Shown piece after piece: positions 49,023 through 55,877 of a stretch of 55,877 bases of DNA. The stretch spans positions 1 to 55,877 of the forward strand of contig JAICXL010000008.1 of assembly GCA_025980475.1 (NCBI GenBank), given 5' to 3'. Within the stretch, counting starts at the first letter, position 1. The number at the start of each line of letters is the position of its first letter. The notes under the pieces were generated by a model. The model was not told where the DNA came from, did no database searches, and saw only the letters and a list, made by a program, of their open reading frames with translations. This stretch comes from Nocardioidaceae bacterium (lineage in GTDB: Bacteria; Actinomycetota; Actinomycetes; Propionibacteriales; Nocardioidaceae). The position numbers and the translations under genes were made by a program.

Positions 49023-49970
49023 GTGACCACCAGTCGCCACGAGCGCGAGATCGAAGGACGCGACAGCGTCGGCCTCTACCTCGACGAGATCGCGCGCACG
49101 CCGCTGCTCGACGCCGAGACCGAGGTCGAGCTCTCCAAGGCCATCGAGGCCGGCCTGTTCGCGCAGAAGCTGCTCCAGGAGGGCAGGGTCGGCCGCCGCA
49201 AGGGTGGCGCGCCGAAGAACGCCACCGAGGACGAGCTGCGCTGGCTCGTCGAAGAGGGCGAGCGCGCCATGCGGCGCTTCATCAACGCGAACCTGCGGCT
49301 GGTCGTCTCGATCGCCCGCAAGTACGGCCGCAGCCAGATGCCGATGCTCGACCTCATCCAGGAGGGCAACACCGGGCTGATCCGGGCCGTCGAGAAGTTC
49401 GACTACGCCAAGGGCTACAAGTTCTCGACGTACGCCACCTGGTGGGTCCGCCAGGCCATCACCCGTGGCATCGCCCAGCAGGCCCGCGTGGTCCGGCTGC
49501 CGGTGCACGTGGTGGAGGAGCTCAACCAGGTCGGCTCCGCGCGGCGCACGCTCGAGCGCCAGCTCGGCCGCGAGCCCGACCCGGGCGAGATCGCCGCCGA
49601 GCTCGACATGGACGTGGACCGGGTGATCGACCTGCTCGGCTGGGGTCGGGAGCACGTCAGCCTGGACACGCCGATCGACGAGGACGGGGACACCTCCCTG
49701 GGCGACCTGATCGCCCAGGAGAGCACGCCCGGCCCGGACCTGACGGTGCTCGACACCGAGTCGCGCGACCGGCTGATGAGCCTGGTCGACCTGCTCGACG
49801 AGCGCTCGGCCGACATCATCCGCAGCCGCTACGGCCTCGTTGACGGCCGGCAGCACAAGCTCGCCGACATCGGAGCGCGCCACGGCATCTCCGCCGAGCG
49901 GGTACGCCAGCTCGAGCGCGAGGCCATCGCCCGGCTCCGCAAGCTCGCTGACCCGGACCTTGCTGCCTGA
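49023..49970 (+). CDS. Group 2 (SigB/HrdD-like) RNA polymerase sigma factor
   Basis: A 315-residue primary-like sigma factor. It lacks the long basic N-terminus of SigA and starts close to region 1.2 (RDSVGLYLDEIARTPLLDAE). Region 2: [21 protein letters not shown] and [20 protein letters not shown]. Region 4: KLADIGARHGISAERVRQLERE. The -10-contacting helix is almost identical to that of SigA, so promoters should overlap. I chose the GTG at 49023, with GGAAGGGAG about 9 bases upstream. M. tuberculosis likewise has sigA and sigB a few kb apart. Stress or stationary-phase expression is expected by analogy. Confidence 0.92.
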   Translation: MTTSRHEREIEGRDSVGLYLDEIARTPLLDAETEVELSKAIEAGLFAQKLLQEGRVGRRKGGAPKNATEDELRWLVEEGERAMRRFINANLRLVVSIARKYGRSQMPMLDLIQEGNTGLIRAVEKFDYAKGYKFSTYATWWVRQAITRGIAQQARVVRLPVHVVEELNQVGSARRTLERQLGREPDPGEIAAELDMDVDRVIDLLGWGREHVSLDTPIDEDGDTSLGDLIAQESTPGPDLTVLDTESRDRLMSLVDLLDERSADIIRSRYGLVDGRQHKLADIGARHGISAERVRQLEREAIARLRKLADPDLAA

Positions 49971-49980
49971 CCGGGGTGGC

Positions 49981-50571
49981 CTAGGACCGTTGCAGCTCCT
50001 CGAAGACCTCCGTGACCCGCTCACGGAGGTCTTCGAGCGTCCCGGTGTTGTCGATGACGTGGGTGGCGATCGCGCGTCGGTCCTGGCGGGTGGCCTGCGC
50101 CCCGATCCGGGAGCGGGCCTCCCCCTCGGTCCAGCCGCGGTCGCGGACCATCCGCTCGACCTGGGTGTCAGTGGGTGCGTCCACGACGACCACGGCGTCG
50201 AAGGTGCCGGCCCGGCCCGACTCGGCGAGCAGCGGGATGTCGTGCACCACCAGCGCGTCGTCGGGGGCGGCCTGCTCCAGCGCGACGATCCGCTCGAAGA
50301 CCAGCGGGTGCACGATGCCCTCGAGCCGCTGGCGGGCGGCCTCGTCGGTGAACACCACGCGCGCCATCGCCGGCCGGTCGAGCTCGCCGTCGGCGGTCAG
50401 CAGGGCGTCACCGAACTCGGCGACCACCGCGTCGAGCCCGGGGGTTCCCCGGGCCACCACCTCGCGGGCGAGCTGGTCGGCGTCGATCACCACCGCGCCG
50501 AGGTCGCGCAGGACCTGCGCCACCGCGCTCTTGCCGGCGGCGATGCCCCCGGTCAGCCCGACGCGCTTCAC
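49981..50571 (-). CDS. coaE: Dephospho-CoA kinase
   Basis: Last step of coenzyme A synthesis, ATP-dependent phosphorylation of dephospho-CoA. 196 residues with P-loop [15 protein letters not shown] (residues 5-19), [16 protein letters not shown] and HPLVFERI, and a lid with [15 protein letters not shown] 50571 overlaps the antiporter stop (GTGA). In many actinobacteria coaE lies beside rpsA; here rpsA is 4.4 kb further on, separated by the ligase and regulator genes. Confidence 0.95.
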   Translation of the reverse strand: MKRVGLTGGIAAGKSAVAQVLRDLGAVVIDADQLAREVVARGTPGLDAVVAEFGDALLTADGELDRPAMARVVFTDEAARQRLEGIVHPLVFERIVALEQAAPDDALVVHDIPLLAESGRAGTFDAVVVVDAPTDTQVERMVRDRGWTEGEARSRIGAQATRQDRRAIATHVIDNTGTLEDLRERVTEVFEELQRS

Positions 50572-52382
50572 CGGTCGTGCACCAGCGCCACGACGCTGAC
50601 CCCGGTCTGCGGGATCTTCATGCCCTCGTGCAGCACGTCGACCGACCCCTCCTGCTTGATCGCGAAGAGCAGCACCGTCTCCTCGCCGTACCTCTCCATG
50701 AAGTGCGCCAACGTGAACTCCTCGGTGAGCCTGGTGCGCTTGACCGTCATCCCGCGTGCGACCCGCTCGGCCATCTCGGGGTAGGACAGGGCGGGGTGGA
50801 ACGGTGCGCGCGCGGTCAGGTGGGAGGCCTCGGCCTTGCGCTTGTCGGCGGACGGGTCCTCGGCGAGCGCGCGGCGCAGCTGGTAGACGTTGGCCCGGCC
50901 CAGGACGTGGGCGAACTCGCGTGCGGCGGTGGCGTTGACCTCCTCCTCGCTGGTGCACGCGATCAGGCTGCCGATGCCGGCCATGTCCATGTCCTTGACC
51001 GCGTAGTCGCTGAGGATGTTGGCGGTCACCGTCGGCAGCCCGGACATCCGGGCGCCGGCGAGAGACCGGTAGTGACGGGACAGCACGACCGTCTGGATCC
51101 GGGACTCGGTGAGCACCTTGGCGGCCTGCACGACCCAGTCGTCGTCGCCGACGAAGAGGATGCCCTGCGGCGAAGGGCTGGCCAACCCGAGGCGCTCGGC
51201 GAGCCGGCCGACCCCGAGGCCGTAGACCGCCACGGTGCAGACGATCACGACGAAGACGACCGGGGCGAGCTGGGCGGCCTGGTCGGCGAGGTGGATGAGC
51301 TCGGGACGACCCGACTCCCGCGCGTTCCTGGCCAACGACAGCGCGAAGACGCTGCTCACGGCGGCGGCGACGATCCCCCGCGGGGCCATGCAGGCCAGCA
51401 GCACGCGTTCCTGGCGGGTCACCTTCGTGCCCCAGAGCCCGATCAGGACGCTGACCGGGCGGACCACGACGACCAGCAGCAGGACGAACAGCAGCGACCG
51501 CGGCGCCACCGCGGCCAGGGCGTCGGGGTGGATGCGGCTGGCGAGCACGACGAAGAGGCCACCGACGAAGAGCACCTGCAGGTGCTCCTTGAACTCGGCC
51601 ACGTGCTCGACGTGCAGCTCCGGGCGGTTGCCGACGAAGATGCCGAGGACCGTGACCGTGACCAGCCCGCTCTGGTCCTGGAGCAGGTTGGCACCCACCA
51701 TCGCACCGACCGCCGCCGCGAGGAAGGTGACGCCGTGCAGGAAGTCCGGGATGAGGTGCCGGCGCATCGCGAACTCGAGCAGCACCCCGACGGCCAGCGC
51801 GATGCCGAAAGCGATCACCACGGTCTTGAGCACCGCCAGCACCAGCTGCGGCAGCGCCTCGCCGACGCCGCCGATCAGCACGCCCTGGAAGACCAGCACG
51901 GCGAGGAGGGCACCGATCGGGTCGACGACGATGCCCTCCCAGCGCAGCAGCGAGGAGACCCGCCTGGTCGGCCGCAGCTGGCGCAGGATCGGCGCCAGCA
52001 CCGTCGGGCCGGTGACCACCAGGATGGCGCCGATCAGCAGCGCGACCTGCAGCTGGAAGCCGATCAGCCAGGCACAGAGCGTGATCAGCACCCAGGCGAT
52101 GCCCACGGTCACCGTGCACAGTCGGATCACCGGTCTGCCGAGATCGCGCACGTGCGTCAGCCGCAGCGACATCGACCCCTCGAACAGGATGATCCCGACC
52201 GCGATCGACACCCCGCCGAAGAGCACCTCCCGCCCGAGGACCTGCTCGGGGTCCACCAGGCGGCCGAGCCCGAAGCCGATCAGCAGCAGCAGCAGGATCG
52301 AGGGCAGCTTGACCTGCCAGGCCAGCCACTGCGCGACCACGGAGACGACGAGCACGAGGGCGAGATAGGCCTCCGGGGTCAT
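50568..52382 (-). CDS. CPA1-type cation/proton antiporter with C-terminal TrkA_N-like domain
   Basis: A 604-residue Na+(K+)/H+ antiporter. About 12-13 membrane segments occupy residues 1-395; the ion-binding region is in segment 5-6 ([12 protein letters not shown] and [18 protein letters not shown], with the Asp in VVDP). Residues 405-520 form a nucleotide-binding domain ([40 protein letters not shown]) resembling TrkA_N, though the glycine motif is altered, and the last 80 residues are soluble. ATG 52382 has TACGCT 6 bases upstream. Co-translated with coaE by overlap. Confidence 0.9.
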   Translation of the reverse strand: MTPEAYLALVLVVSVVAQWLAWQVKLPSILLLLLIGFGLGRLVDPEQVLGREVLFGGVSIAVGIILFEGSMSLRLTHVRDLGRPVIRLCTVTVGIAWVLITLCAWLIGFQLQVALLIGAILVVTGPTVLAPILRQLRPTRRVSSLLRWEGIVVDPIGALLAVLVFQGVLIGGVGEALPQLVLAVLKTVVIAFGIALAVGVLLEFAMRRHLIPDFLHGVTFLAAAVGAMVGANLLQDQSGLVTVTVLGIFVGNRPELHVEHVAEFKEHLQVLFVGGLFVVLASRIHPDALAAVAPRSLLFVLLLVVVVRPVSVLIGLWGTKVTRQERVLLACMAPRGIVAAAVSSVFALSLARNARESGRPELIHLADQAAQLAPVVFVVIVCTVAVYGLGVGRLAERLGLASPSPQGILFVGDDDWVVQAAKVLTESRIQTVVLSRHYRSLAGARMSGLPTVTANILSDYAVKDMDMAGIGSLIACTSEEEVNATAAREFAHVLGRANVYQLRRALAEDPSADKRKAEASHLTARAPFHPALSYPEMAERVARGMTVKRTRLTEEFTLAHFMERYGEETVLLFAIKQEGSVDVLHEGMKIPQTGVSVVALVHDR

Positions 52383-52388
52383 CGGGTC

Positions 52389-52419
52389 AGCGTAGCGACG
52401 GGCCTTGGGCTGCCAAGAT
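52389..52419. promoter_or_regulatory. Divergent promoters: antiporter/coaE and the AMP-dependent ligase
   Basis: Minus strand TACGCT (52389-52394) is 6 bases before the antiporter ATG. Plus strand CAAGAT (52414-52419) would start a transcript near 52426, giving either a leaderless GTG at 52426 or a short leader with AGGAGG before the GTG at 52444. Confidence 0.4.
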
Positions 52420-52443
52420 GGACGGGTGGGCGAGGAGGACGAC

Positions 52444-53733
52444 GTGACGCACGCCGGGCAGAGCGAGGGGTCACGGATCGCCCTGCTGGTGCCCGGGTCG
52501 GTGGACTATGTCGAGCTGGTGATCTCGCTGCTGGCGGCCGGGACCTTCCCGGTGCCGCTGGACCCGAAGCTGACCGCGACCGAACGCGCCCGCGTCCTCG
52601 ACGACGTCGACCCGCACCTCGTGGTGGACAGCGAGCAGCGCCTGCGCGAGATGGTCGCGACCATCCCGGAGCGCTTCCGCCGGGCGCTGCCGCGCTGCCG
52701 GCCGATGCACGTCACCAGCGGCACCACCGGCCGACCCAAGGGCGTCTACAGCGGCCTGCTGTCCGAAGACGAGGCGGCCGCGCTGGTCGCGGAGGAGCAA
52801 GAGCTGTGGGGCTTCTGCGCCGAGGACGTCGACCTCGTGCTGAGCCCGCTGCACCACTCGGCGCCGCTGCGCTTCGCCATCGGCACCCTGCTTGCCGGAG
52901 GTCGCGTCGTCGTACCCGGCCCGTTCGACCCCGCGGTGGTCTCCAAGGCCATCGACCGGGAGCGGCCCACGTCGATGTTCTGCGTGCCGGCACACCTGCA
53001 GCGGTTGTTCACCCACTGGGAGCGGCACGGCGCGCCCGACCTCTCCTGCTTCCGACTGGTCGCGCACGCCGGCGCGCCCTGCCCCGGCCACGTCAAGCGC
53101 GAGCTGATCGAGCGGTTCCCGCACGGGTCGACGTGGGAGTTCTACGGCTCGACCGAGGGCCAGTTCACCGCCTGTCGCAGCGAGGAGTGGCTGCGCCGCC
53201 CGGGCACGCTGGGCCGGGCCCGTCCGGGCCGGACGATGAGCGCCGACGAGGACGGCGTGCTGTGGTGCGTGGTGCCGCCGCACGCGCGCTTCGAGTACTT
53301 CCGTGACCCGGAGAAGACCGCCGCTGCCTGGCGGGACACGCCGGCCGGTCCGGCGTTCACGGTCGGCGACCTGGGCCGCGTCGACGATGAGGGCTACGTC
53401 TGGCTCGACGGTCGGCGCGAGGACCTGATCATCAGCGGTGGGGTCAACGTCTATCCCGCCGAGGTCGAGGACCTGCTCTGCGCGGTCGACGGCGTGGACG
53501 ACGTCGCGGTCTACGGGATGCCGGACGAGCGGTGGGGGCAGCGGGTCTGTGCGGCCTACGTCGGCAGCGCTTCTCCGGAGGAGGTGGTGGCCCATGCCCG
53601 CGAGCACCTGGCGCCGGCCAAGCGGCCCAAGGAGGTGCACCGCCTGGACGCCCTCCCCCGCACGACGACCGGCAAGGTGTTGCGCCGCGAGCTCAGCCGG
53701 CTGCCTGCGCCATCGGATCCTCCGCGCAGCTGA
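52444..53733 (+). CDS. AMP-dependent acyl-CoA synthetase/ligase (ANL superfamily, short form)
   Basis: An adenylate-forming ligase of 429 residues. Signature MHVTSGTTGRPKGV (A3, about residue 87), WEFYGSTEGQFTACR (A5), GDLGRVDDEGYVWLDGRRED (A7) and PRTTTGKVLRRELS with the C-terminal catalytic Lys. It is 70-100 residues shorter than usual at the N-terminus. I prefer GTG 52444 because AGGAGG ends 5 bases before it; GTG 52426 is possible. No PCP or CoA partner gene is adjacent. The acid substrate is unknown. Its 3' end overlaps the convergent regulator gene by 41 bases. Confidence 0.85.
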   Translation: MTHAGQSEGSRIALLVPGSVDYVELVISLLAAGTFPVPLDPKLTATERARVLDDVDPHLVVDSEQRLREMVATIPERFRRALPRCRPMHVTSGTTGRPKGVYSGLLSEDEAAALVAEEQELWGFCAEDVDLVLSPLHHSAPLRFAIGTLLAGGRVVVPGPFDPAVVSKAIDRERPTSMFCVPAHLQRLFTHWERHGAPDLSCFRLVAHAGAPCPGHVKRELIERFPHGSTWEFYGSTEGQFTACRSEEWLRRPGTLGRARPGRTMSADEDGVLWCVVPPHARFEYFRDPEKTAAAWRDTPAGPAFTVGDLGRVDDEGYVWLDGRREDLIISGGVNVYPAEVEDLLCAVDGVDDVAVYGMPDERWGQRVCAAYVGSASPEEVVAHAREHLAPAKRPKEVHRLDALPRTTTGKVLRRELSRLPAPSDPPRS

Positions 53734-54673
53734 AGGTCTGGCGGTACCGCTGCGGGCTGACCCGGCGCGCCCTGGTGAAGTGGTGCCGCAGCGCCGCCGC
53801 GTTGGAGAAGCCGACCCGCGCGGCGACCTGGTCGATGCCCAGGCTGGTCTCCTCGAGCAGCTGCTCGGCCGCGAGCACCCGCTGGTGGGTAACCCAGGCG
53901 TGCGGGGTGGTGCCGGTCTCCTCGCGGAAGCGGCGGGCGAAGGTGCGGGCGGACACCATCGCCCGCCGGGCCAGCGCCTCCACGCTGAGGTCGTCGTCGA
54001 GGTGCTCGGGGATCCAGGCCAGCACGGGCGCCAGGGTGTCGCCGTCGCACTCCGGGACCGCGGCCCTGATGAACTGCGCCTGGCCACCGTCGCGGTGCGG
54101 GGTGACCACCATCCGCCGGGCGGTGGCGGCCGCCACCCTGCCACCGAAGGTGATGCGCAGTAGGTGCAGCGCGGCGTCGATGCCGGCAGCGCTGCCGGCG
54201 CCGGTGAGCACCCGGCCGTCCTGGACGTAGAGCACGTCCGGGTCGAGGAGCGCCTCCGGGTAGAGCCGGGCCAGCTCGTCGGCGTGACGCCAGTGGGTGG
54301 TGCAGCGGCGGCCATCGAGCAGGCCCGCCTCGCCCAGGGCGAAGGCGCCGGTGCAGTGGGCGAAGATCGTGGCTCCGGCCTCGTGGGCGCTGCGCAGCGC
54401 CGAGGCCACCGCCGGGGACGGAGTGGTGAAGTCCCGCTTCGGCGCCACGCACACGAGGTCGGCCCCTTCCAGGGCCTCGAGGCCGTGGTCGACGTACAGG
54501 TCGAAGCCGGACGCCCCGCGGACCCGGCCGGGCCGCGGCGCGCAGACCACGAACTCGAACACCGGGTTGCCGTCGTCGGCGTGGTAGGGCTCGGCCCACA
54601 CCTCGCAGATGGCGCCCAGCCCGAAGGGCTCGACGCCGTCCTGGACCACGACCGCCACCTTCTCGATGCTCAC
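53693..54673 (-). CDS. GlxA-family transcriptional regulator (DJ-1/PfpI + AraC HTH)
   Basis: A 326-residue regulator. Residues 1-175 are a DJ-1/PfpI (GATase1-like) sensing domain beginning VSIEKVAVVVQDGVEPFGLG, with FAHCTGAFALGEAGLLDGR around the nucleophile-elbow Cys. Residues 215-315 are an AraC-type DNA-binding domain with two helix-turn-helices (VEALARRAMVSARTFARRF and IDQVAARVGFSNAAALRHHF). The GTG at 54673 has CATGCT 6 bases upstream. It probably controls itself and the divergent 53-residue gene through the TGGCAG repeats between them. Effector unknown. Confidence 0.9.
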   Translation of the reverse strand: MSIEKVAVVVQDGVEPFGLGAICEVWAEPYHADDGNPVFEFVVCAPRPGRVRGASGFDLYVDHGLEALEGADLVCVAPKRDFTTPSPAVASALRSAHEAGATIFAHCTGAFALGEAGLLDGRRCTTHWRHADELARLYPEALLDPDVLYVQDGRVLTGAGSAAGIDAALHLLRITFGGRVAAATARRMVVTPHRDGGQAQFIRAAVPECDGDTLAPVLAWIPEHLDDDLSVEALARRAMVSARTFARRFREETGTTPHAWVTHQRVLAAEQLLEETSLGIDQVAARVGFSNAAALRHHFTRARRVSPQRYRQTFSCAEDPMAQAAG

Positions 54674-54679
54674 CGGCCC

Positions 54680-54685
54680 AGCATG
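54680..54685 (-). promoter_or_regulatory. -10-like element (CATGCT) of the GlxA-type gene
   Basis: CATGCT on the minus strand is 6 bases before the GTG at 54673, consistent with a leaderless message; it lies just inside the repeat operator. Confidence 0.3.
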
Positions 54686-54695
54686 CACCGCTGGT

Positions 54696-54744
54696 TGGCA
54701 GGAAATCAATGGGAGTGGGCATATCTGCCACTGGTGGCAGGAAA
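54696..54744. promoter_or_regulatory. TGGCAG repeat operator between the GlxA-type gene and a small membrane gene
   Basis: Two direct copies of TGGCAGGAAA (54696-54705 and 54735-54744) are 39 bp apart. The second is half of a perfect inverted repeat, CTGCCACTGGTGGCAG (54725-54740). Three half-sites in this arrangement are typical of AraC-type regulators that bind direct and inverted sites. The position between two divergent genes fits autoregulation plus control of the small gene. Confidence 0.6.
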
Positions 54745-54754
54745 CCGTCCGGCG

Positions 54755-54760
54755 CAGAAT
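54755..54760 (+). promoter_or_regulatory. -10 element (CAGAAT) of the 53-aa membrane gene
   Basis: CAGAAT is 7 bases before the ATG at 54768. The distal TGGCAG site would lie over the -35 region, so the regulator could activate or repress directly. Confidence 0.4.
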
Positions 54761-54767
54761 TCTTGCC

Positions 54768-54929
54768 ATGAACGCACCGCTGATCCTGGTCATCGCCGTC
54801 CTTGCTTCCGCTGCGCTCGCCTGGGTGGCGGTCGCCCTGTGGGAGACCGTGAGGAGCGACGGGTACGGCGTCCGGCCGGCACCGCGCAGCCATCCGGACG
54901 AGCCCACCCCGTTCGACCGGGCGGCCTGA
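54768..54929 (+). CDS. Small single-span membrane protein (53 aa)
   Basis: A short protein with an N-terminal membrane helix (APLILVIAVLASAALAWVAVAL, residues 3-24) and a soluble tail with RSDGYGVRPAPRSHPDE and FDRAA at the end. The tail resembles short actinobacterial proteins of unknown role. ATG 54768 fits a leaderless transcript from CAGAAT. It is divergent from the GlxA-type regulator and followed by a stem-loop. Confidence 0.65.
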   Translation: MNAPLILVIAVLASAALAWVAVALWETVRSDGYGVRPAPRSHPDEPTPFDRAA

Positions 54930-54944
54930 ACCGAACGCGAAGGA

Positions 54945-54966
54945 GCCCGGTCCCGGGGGACCGGGC
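54945..54966. terminator. Stem-loop between the convergent small gene and rpsA
   Basis: A 9-bp stem GCCCGGTCC (54945-54953) / GGACCGGGC (54958-54966) with a CGGG loop, placed between the stops of two convergent genes, so it can end transcription from both sides. Confidence 0.7.
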
Positions 54967-54987
54967 CTCTCGCTGGTGCTCAGCGGG

Positions 54988-55877
54988 TCACTGGCCGCCG
55001 GTGAGCTTCTCGCGCAGGGCCTGCAGCGCCTCGTCGGACGCGAGCGAGCCGCTGTCGGGGGCCGGGGCCTCCGAGGAGTAGGACGTCGCCTCGCCGGCCT
55101 CGACCTCGGCCTTCTTGGCCTCGGCCTGCTGCTTGACGTGGGCCTCCCAACGAGCGTGCGCCTTGGCGTACTGCTCCTCCCAGGTCTTGCGCTGGTCGTC
55201 GTAGCCCTCGAGCCACTCGCCGGTCTCCGAGTCGAAACCCTCGGGGTAGATGTAGTTGCCCTGGTCGTCGTAGGACGCGGTCATGCCGTAGAGCGTCGGG
55301 TCGAAGTCCTCCGCGCCGGCGGCCGCGGCCGTCTCGTTGGCCTGCTTGAGCGACAGGGAGATGCGACGGCGCTCGAGGTCGATGTCGATGATCTTGACCA
55401 TCACCGCGTCACCGACCTGGACCACCTGCTCGGGGATCTCCACGTGGCGCTCGGCCAGCTCGGAGATGTGCACCAGGCCCTCGATGCCCTCCTCGACTCG
55501 GACGAAGGAGCCGAAGGGGACCAGCTTGGTGACCTTGCCCGGCACGATCTGGCCGATCTGGTGGGTGCGGGCGAAGTGCTGCCAGGGGTCCTCCTGGGTC
55601 GCCTTCAGGGACAAGGAGACGCGCTCGCGCTCCATGTCGACGTCGAGCACCTCGACGGTGACCTCGTCGCCGACGGAGACGACCTCGCTGGGGTGGTCGA
55701 TGTGCTTCCAGGAGAGCTCCGAGACGTGCACCAGGCCGTCGACGCCACCGAGGTCGACGAACGCACCGAAGTTGACGATCGAGGAAACGACGCCCTTGCG
55801 GATCTGGCCCTTCTGCAGCTGGGTCAGGAAGCCGTGACGGACCTCGGACTGGGTCTGCTCGAGCCACGCCCGACGGG
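54988..55877 (-). CDS. rpsA: 30S ribosomal protein S1 (5' part cut by window edge)
   Basis: C-terminal 296 residues of S1, the RNA-binding ribosomal protein that helps mRNA loading. S1 (OB) repeats are visible: IRKGVVSSIVNFGAFVDLGG (partial, third repeat), VPGKVTKLVPFGSFVRVEEG with GLVHISELAERHVEIPEQVV, each ending in RVSLSLK or RISLSLK. The C-terminal 110 residues are acidic and Glu/Ala-rich (WEAHVKQQAEAKKAEVEAGE), as in actinobacterial S1. The frame is open to position 55877. An S1 that binds mRNA leaders is of interest next to so many apparently leaderless genes. Confidence 0.95.
   Translation of the reverse strand, partial: RRAWLEQTQSEVRHGFLTQLQKGQIRKGVVSSIVNFGAFVDLGGVDGLVHVSELSWKHIDHPSEVVSVGDEVTVEVLDVDMERERVSLSLKATQEDPWQHFARTHQIGQIVPGKVTKLVPFGSFVRVEEGIEGLVHISELAERHVEIPEQVVQVGDAVMVKIIDIDLERRRISLSLKQANETAAAAGAEDFDPTLYGMTASYDDQGNYIYPEGFDSETGEWLEGYDDQRKTWEEQYAKAHARWEAHVKQQAEAKKAEVEAGEATSYSSEAPAPDSGSLASDEALQALREKLTGGQ

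Noticed and set aside
50577-53306. A 909-codon plus-strand frame
   Set aside because: Antisense to the antiporter gene and then out of frame with the ligase gene. The antiporter and ligase frames carry recognisable motifs.
1-55877. CRISPR arrays, insertion sequences, integrases, att sites, tRNA or rRNA genes
   Set aside because: No regularly spaced repeats, transposase or integrase motifs, terminal inverted repeats or cloverleaf sequences were seen in the gaps, which are nearly all shorter than 250 bases.

Overview
The window is very GC-rich, densely packed chromosomal DNA from an actinobacterium. The gene set (SepH, DUF4193, DUF3710, DUF3159, DUF5998, an LprG-type lipoprotein, ParC and ParE as well as primary sigma factors) and the way the genes are joined suggest Propionibacteriales, most likely a Nocardioides-like organism. 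I see no insertion sequence, prophage, CRISPR array, tRNA or rRNA. Both ends cut genes: a TrmA-like RNA methyltransferase on the left and ribosomal protein S1 on the right.

Region 1 (1-10 kb) is a housekeeping block whose order I recognise from Mycobacterium tuberculosis (Rv2689c to suhB): RNA methyltransferase, KimA-like permease, two TrkA proteins, DUF3159, OB-fold protein, DUF3710, dut, DUF3093, DUF4193, inositol monophosphatase; ferrochelatase is added here. Region 2 (10-24 kb) holds an MFS transporter, a sugar-lactone oxidase, the cytokinesis regulator SepH, a secreted lipase, a two-domain fatty acyl-CoA reductase-like SDR, a G6PD-like enzyme, a sulfurtransferase, thymidine kinase, and a minus-strand operon with two alkaline-phosphatase-fold proteins, a PAP2 phosphatase and DUF5998. 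Region 3 (24-38.5 kb) has a GNAT/acyl-CoA synthetase fusion, then the topoisomerase IV genes parC and parE facing each other. Between them lie an LprG/P55-like lipoprotein-transporter pair and a PaoABC-like molybdenum aldehyde oxidoreductase operon that ends in a beta-carbonic anhydrase. Region 4 (38.5-50 kb) includes two primary-type sigma factors (SigA and SigB-like), a universal stress protein, a GCS2 ligase, DUF4192, DinB and the complete 5-oxoprolinase operon pxpABC. Region 5 (50-55.9 kb) has coaE, a cation/proton antiporter with a TrkA-type domain, an AMP-dependent ligase, a GlxA-type regulator with a recognisable operator, and rpsA.

Many genes that begin a transcription unit have an A-T hexamer of the NANNNT type (often TANNNT) 6-8 bases before ATG or GTG, so they are probably transcribed as leaderless mRNAs. 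A smaller group (sepH, sigA, sigB, parE, the DUF7455 gene, the DUF4193 gene) has a leader with a Shine-Dalgarno site. Within operons, stop and start codons usually overlap (ATGA, GTGA or TGATG).

Most unusual points: the molybdenum oxidoreductase/carbonic anhydrase operon, an LprG-P55-like pair in a probably non-mycolate organism, a parE reading frame with no canonical start, an apparent one-base frame disruption at the start of the DUF4192 gene, a symmetric bidirectional -10 element, a G6PD-like protein with an altered active-site motif, and several small proteins (44, 48 and 53 residues). I found no convincing wholly new defence or mobile system.
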